Shown here in pieces: positions 62,365 to 64,000 of a DNA stretch of 64,000 nt. Location: positions 62,408,447 to 62,472,446 of the forward strand of contig NW_020954556.1 in the NCBI RefSeq assembly GCF_900497805.2, in the 5' to 3' direction. The position numbers were made by a program, and so were the translations under genes. The notes under the pieces are model-generated. The model saw nothing but the letters and a program-made list of their open reading frames with translations. It did no database searches and was not told the origin of the DNA. Positions within the stretch are counted from its first letter, which is position 1; every line of letters starts with the position of its first letter. This stretch comes from Vombatus ursinus (taxonomy: Eukaryota > Chordata > Mammalia > Diprotodontia > Vombatidae).

Positions 62365-62572
62365 AAAAGTAAGATCATAGATTTGTGGCTAGAAGGGTCT
62401 TAAGAGGTCATCTAGTCTAACTCCCTCAAATTACAAATAAATAAACCAAGGCCAAGAGAGATTAAGCAATACAGCCAAGGTCACACAGAAAGTGGATAGC
62501 AGAGCTTCAAACCCAGGTTCTCTGACTACCAATTCAGAGCTCTTTTCATTGAATTATGCTGCCTTCATTGAA
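62365..62572 (-). mobile_element. MIR3-like SINE, antisense, near complete
   Basis: 'GATCATAGATTTGTGGCTAG', 'CTTAAGAGGTCATCTAGTC', 'CCAAGGTCACACAGAAAGTGG', 'CAAACCCAGGTTCTCTGAC'. Confidence 0.88.
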
Positions 62573-62717
62573 GTCATAATAAGTCCAGACACTTATTGTA
62601 GTTCTAAGTACATATCTACCCCATAAAAATTATTTACGCGTTGGATAAAATTCAGATGATGTACTGGTATTTTAAATGCATTCTATGGGTCCTATCTTCA
62701 TCATTACTGATAACAGA

Positions 62718-62885
62718 AGTACTGCGAGTGGGATAGCACACAAGACTAAATCAGAAGAAATAAGTTCAAATCTTGGCTCTATCTCCTACTAGTTCTATAA
62801 CTTATAATATAACAAATTATAGCATCTTGGTGTGCCTTAGCTTTCTCACCTATAAATTGAGAATACCAACAATAATAGTTGATTA
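62718..62885 (+). mobile_element. MIR, sense
   Basis: 'GAGTGGGATAGCACACAAGAC', 'AAATCTTGGCTCTATCTCC', 'GCCTTAGCTTTCTCACCTATAAATTG'. Confidence 0.7.
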
Positions 62886-62997
62886 TTGCAAAGCCTCCGA
62901 CTCAGTTCTGCATTTGTTTTATTCATGTATCATAAATATCTAAAATAGACCCAAGAGTATTGGATGCCCACATAAAGAAATTGTTAACTATTTAAAA

Positions 62998-63085
62998 TCA
63001 ATCAATAAACAATCAATCAGTAAACATTTATTAAGTATCTACTATGTGCCAGGTTCCATGTTAAGCATCATCAACACAATAATAT
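62998..63085 (-). mobile_element. L2 3' terminus, antisense
   Basis: 'CAATCAGTAAACATTTATTAAG', 'ATCTACTATGTGCCAGG'. Confidence 0.85.
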
Positions 63086-63529
63086 AAATAACAATCCATA
63101 AACAATGTGGCATTTTTTCAGGAAAAAAATTTAGATATATTATGAACCTACTTAGCCTTAAATCCATTATAATCTCTCCTAAACAGAATTATAGCATCCA
63201 AATTTTTAAAAAAGGAGTCAAAACAAAACATTTTATTTAACATTTGATGTACCTGGATAACATAAGGTTCCACAAAATAATAAAAATTTTAAAAAATTAA
63301 ATAGTTCATCTTGTGGAATATTTCTCCATCAATAACAAAACGTCACTTGGACTCAAGTATAAAATTTTTAACATACAGCAAGGAAAGATAGAGGCTGATG
63401 ACTTCAAACTTGAATCTGGAGGTCACATTGAACCAGTGGATGAAAGAAATGCCTACAAATGTTCTCCTATAAGCAAGTAGCATTAAGAATAATAAGCTCA
63501 AAAAGAAGGAAGTAGTTAAATACATTAAG
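63086..63529. other. Unassigned sequence
   Basis: Nothing recognised; a 60-codon minus frame at its end has no domain. Confidence 0.3.
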
Positions 63530-63540
63530 AGACTTACTGG

Positions 63541-63700
63541 AGGCAGCTAGGTGGCACAGTGGATAGAGCACCAGCCCTGGAGTCAGAAGGAGCCAAGTTC
63601 AAATCCGACCTCAGACAACTAACACTCACTAGCTGTGTGATTCTGGGCAAAATCACTTAACCCCAATTGCCTCACAAAAAATAAAAAGAGAGAGAGAGAA
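63541..63700 (+). mobile_element. WSINE1-type SINE, young
   Basis: 'AGGCAGCTAGGTGGCACAGTGG', 'CAGCCCTGGAGTCAGAAGG', 'CACTAGCTGTGTGATTCTGG', 'CCCCAATTGCCTCAC', A/G-rich tail. Target-site duplication AGACTTACTGG (63530-63540) / AGACTTATTGG (63701-63711). Confidence 0.96.
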
Positions 63701-63711
63701 AGACTTATTGG

Positions 63712-64000
63712 CATCTTGAAATTAAAGATCAATGGAAGAAATGTGTTTAAGCAATTACCAACTTTGCAATACTAGTCTTCTTATATACTTTTTGAAGTAG
63801 AAGCTGGACCACCACAGATTTGGAAAAAGTCTTCACAAAAGCCATATAATAACAATTGAACACAAAGTCAATTACCCTACAACAATAAATAAAAGAAAAA
63901 AATTTGCTGCAAAAAAAACAAAAAAAAGTGGGAGAAAAAAGTCTGAGACCATGATATACTGGTCAAAAACCTGAAAAAATATTTTGATATTAAGCAGATG
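63712..64000. other. Unassigned sequence to window end
   Basis: A-rich, nothing recognised. Confidence 0.3.

Noticed and set aside
1-64000. A novel multi-gene biological system
   Set aside because: No host coding exon, gene cluster or RNA gene could be supported anywhere. The window is transposon-rich non-coding mammalian DNA.

Overview
This window is A+T-rich, CpG-poor mammalian DNA with no convincing host exon, RNA gene, CpG island or promoter. Its repeats point to a marsupial. It holds several copies of a short tRNA-related SINE with the core GGCAGCTAGGTGGCGCAGTG (WSINE1/MAR type). It also holds MAR1-type SINEs whose tail matches an RTE LINE, a HAL1 ('half-L1') element, marsupial-type L1 3' UTRs, and an unusually heavy load of old L2, L3/CR1 and MIR/core-SINE sequence. 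Several of the short SINEs keep recognisable target-site duplications, so they were active fairly recently. An Australasian marsupial is my best guess (WSINE1 is reported from that group), but this rests on memory of the family, not on a search.

Layout. 1-10.7 kb: old L2 and MIR, an RTE 3' end, an L1 ORF2 fossil split by a MAR1 SINE, and a long L2 (6.69-8.04 kb) split by an L1 tail. 10.7-13.3 kb: mostly unassigned DNA. 13.3-13.9 kb: a degenerate tandem array of 165-205 bp units that fits no family I know. 13.9-18.8 kb: L2, MIR, a small complete-looking hAT MITE, and an L1 3' UTR. 18.8-23.1 kb: largely unique sequence. 23.1-29.8 kb: L3, MIR, L2 and L1 fragments. 29.8-32.6 kb: mostly unique. 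33.2-37.1 kb: two antisense L1 fossils carrying SINE insertions. 37.7-38.4 kb: L2 pieces, one next to a segment that is copied 1.25 kb upstream inside an L1. 38.4-41.9 kb: unique blocks plus an inverted L1 tail with a GATA/GACA tract. 42.2-44.7 kb: L3 broken by an L1 tail, and a MIR broken by a SINE with a perfect 16-bp duplication. 45.0-49.7 kb: an antisense L2 broken by a MIR and by a nearly full-length 2.9-kb HAL1. 50-55 kb: L3 and unassigned DNA. 55-64 kb: L2 and MIR remnants, a repeat-free candidate regulatory block (58.44-59.15 kb), and a palindromic AT-rich insert inside an L2.

No genes act together here. The window reads as intergenic or deep intronic DNA, a stack of retrotransposon generations: L2, L3 and MIR at the bottom, then L1, HAL1, RTE and MAR1, then WSINE1 on top. 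Most open frames of 60-115 codons are chance or lie in repeat fossils. The only frames with recognisable protein content belong to HAL1 ORF1. I recognised no endogenous retrovirus or LTR element. Family names are from memory and edges are approximate unless a target-site duplication fixes them.
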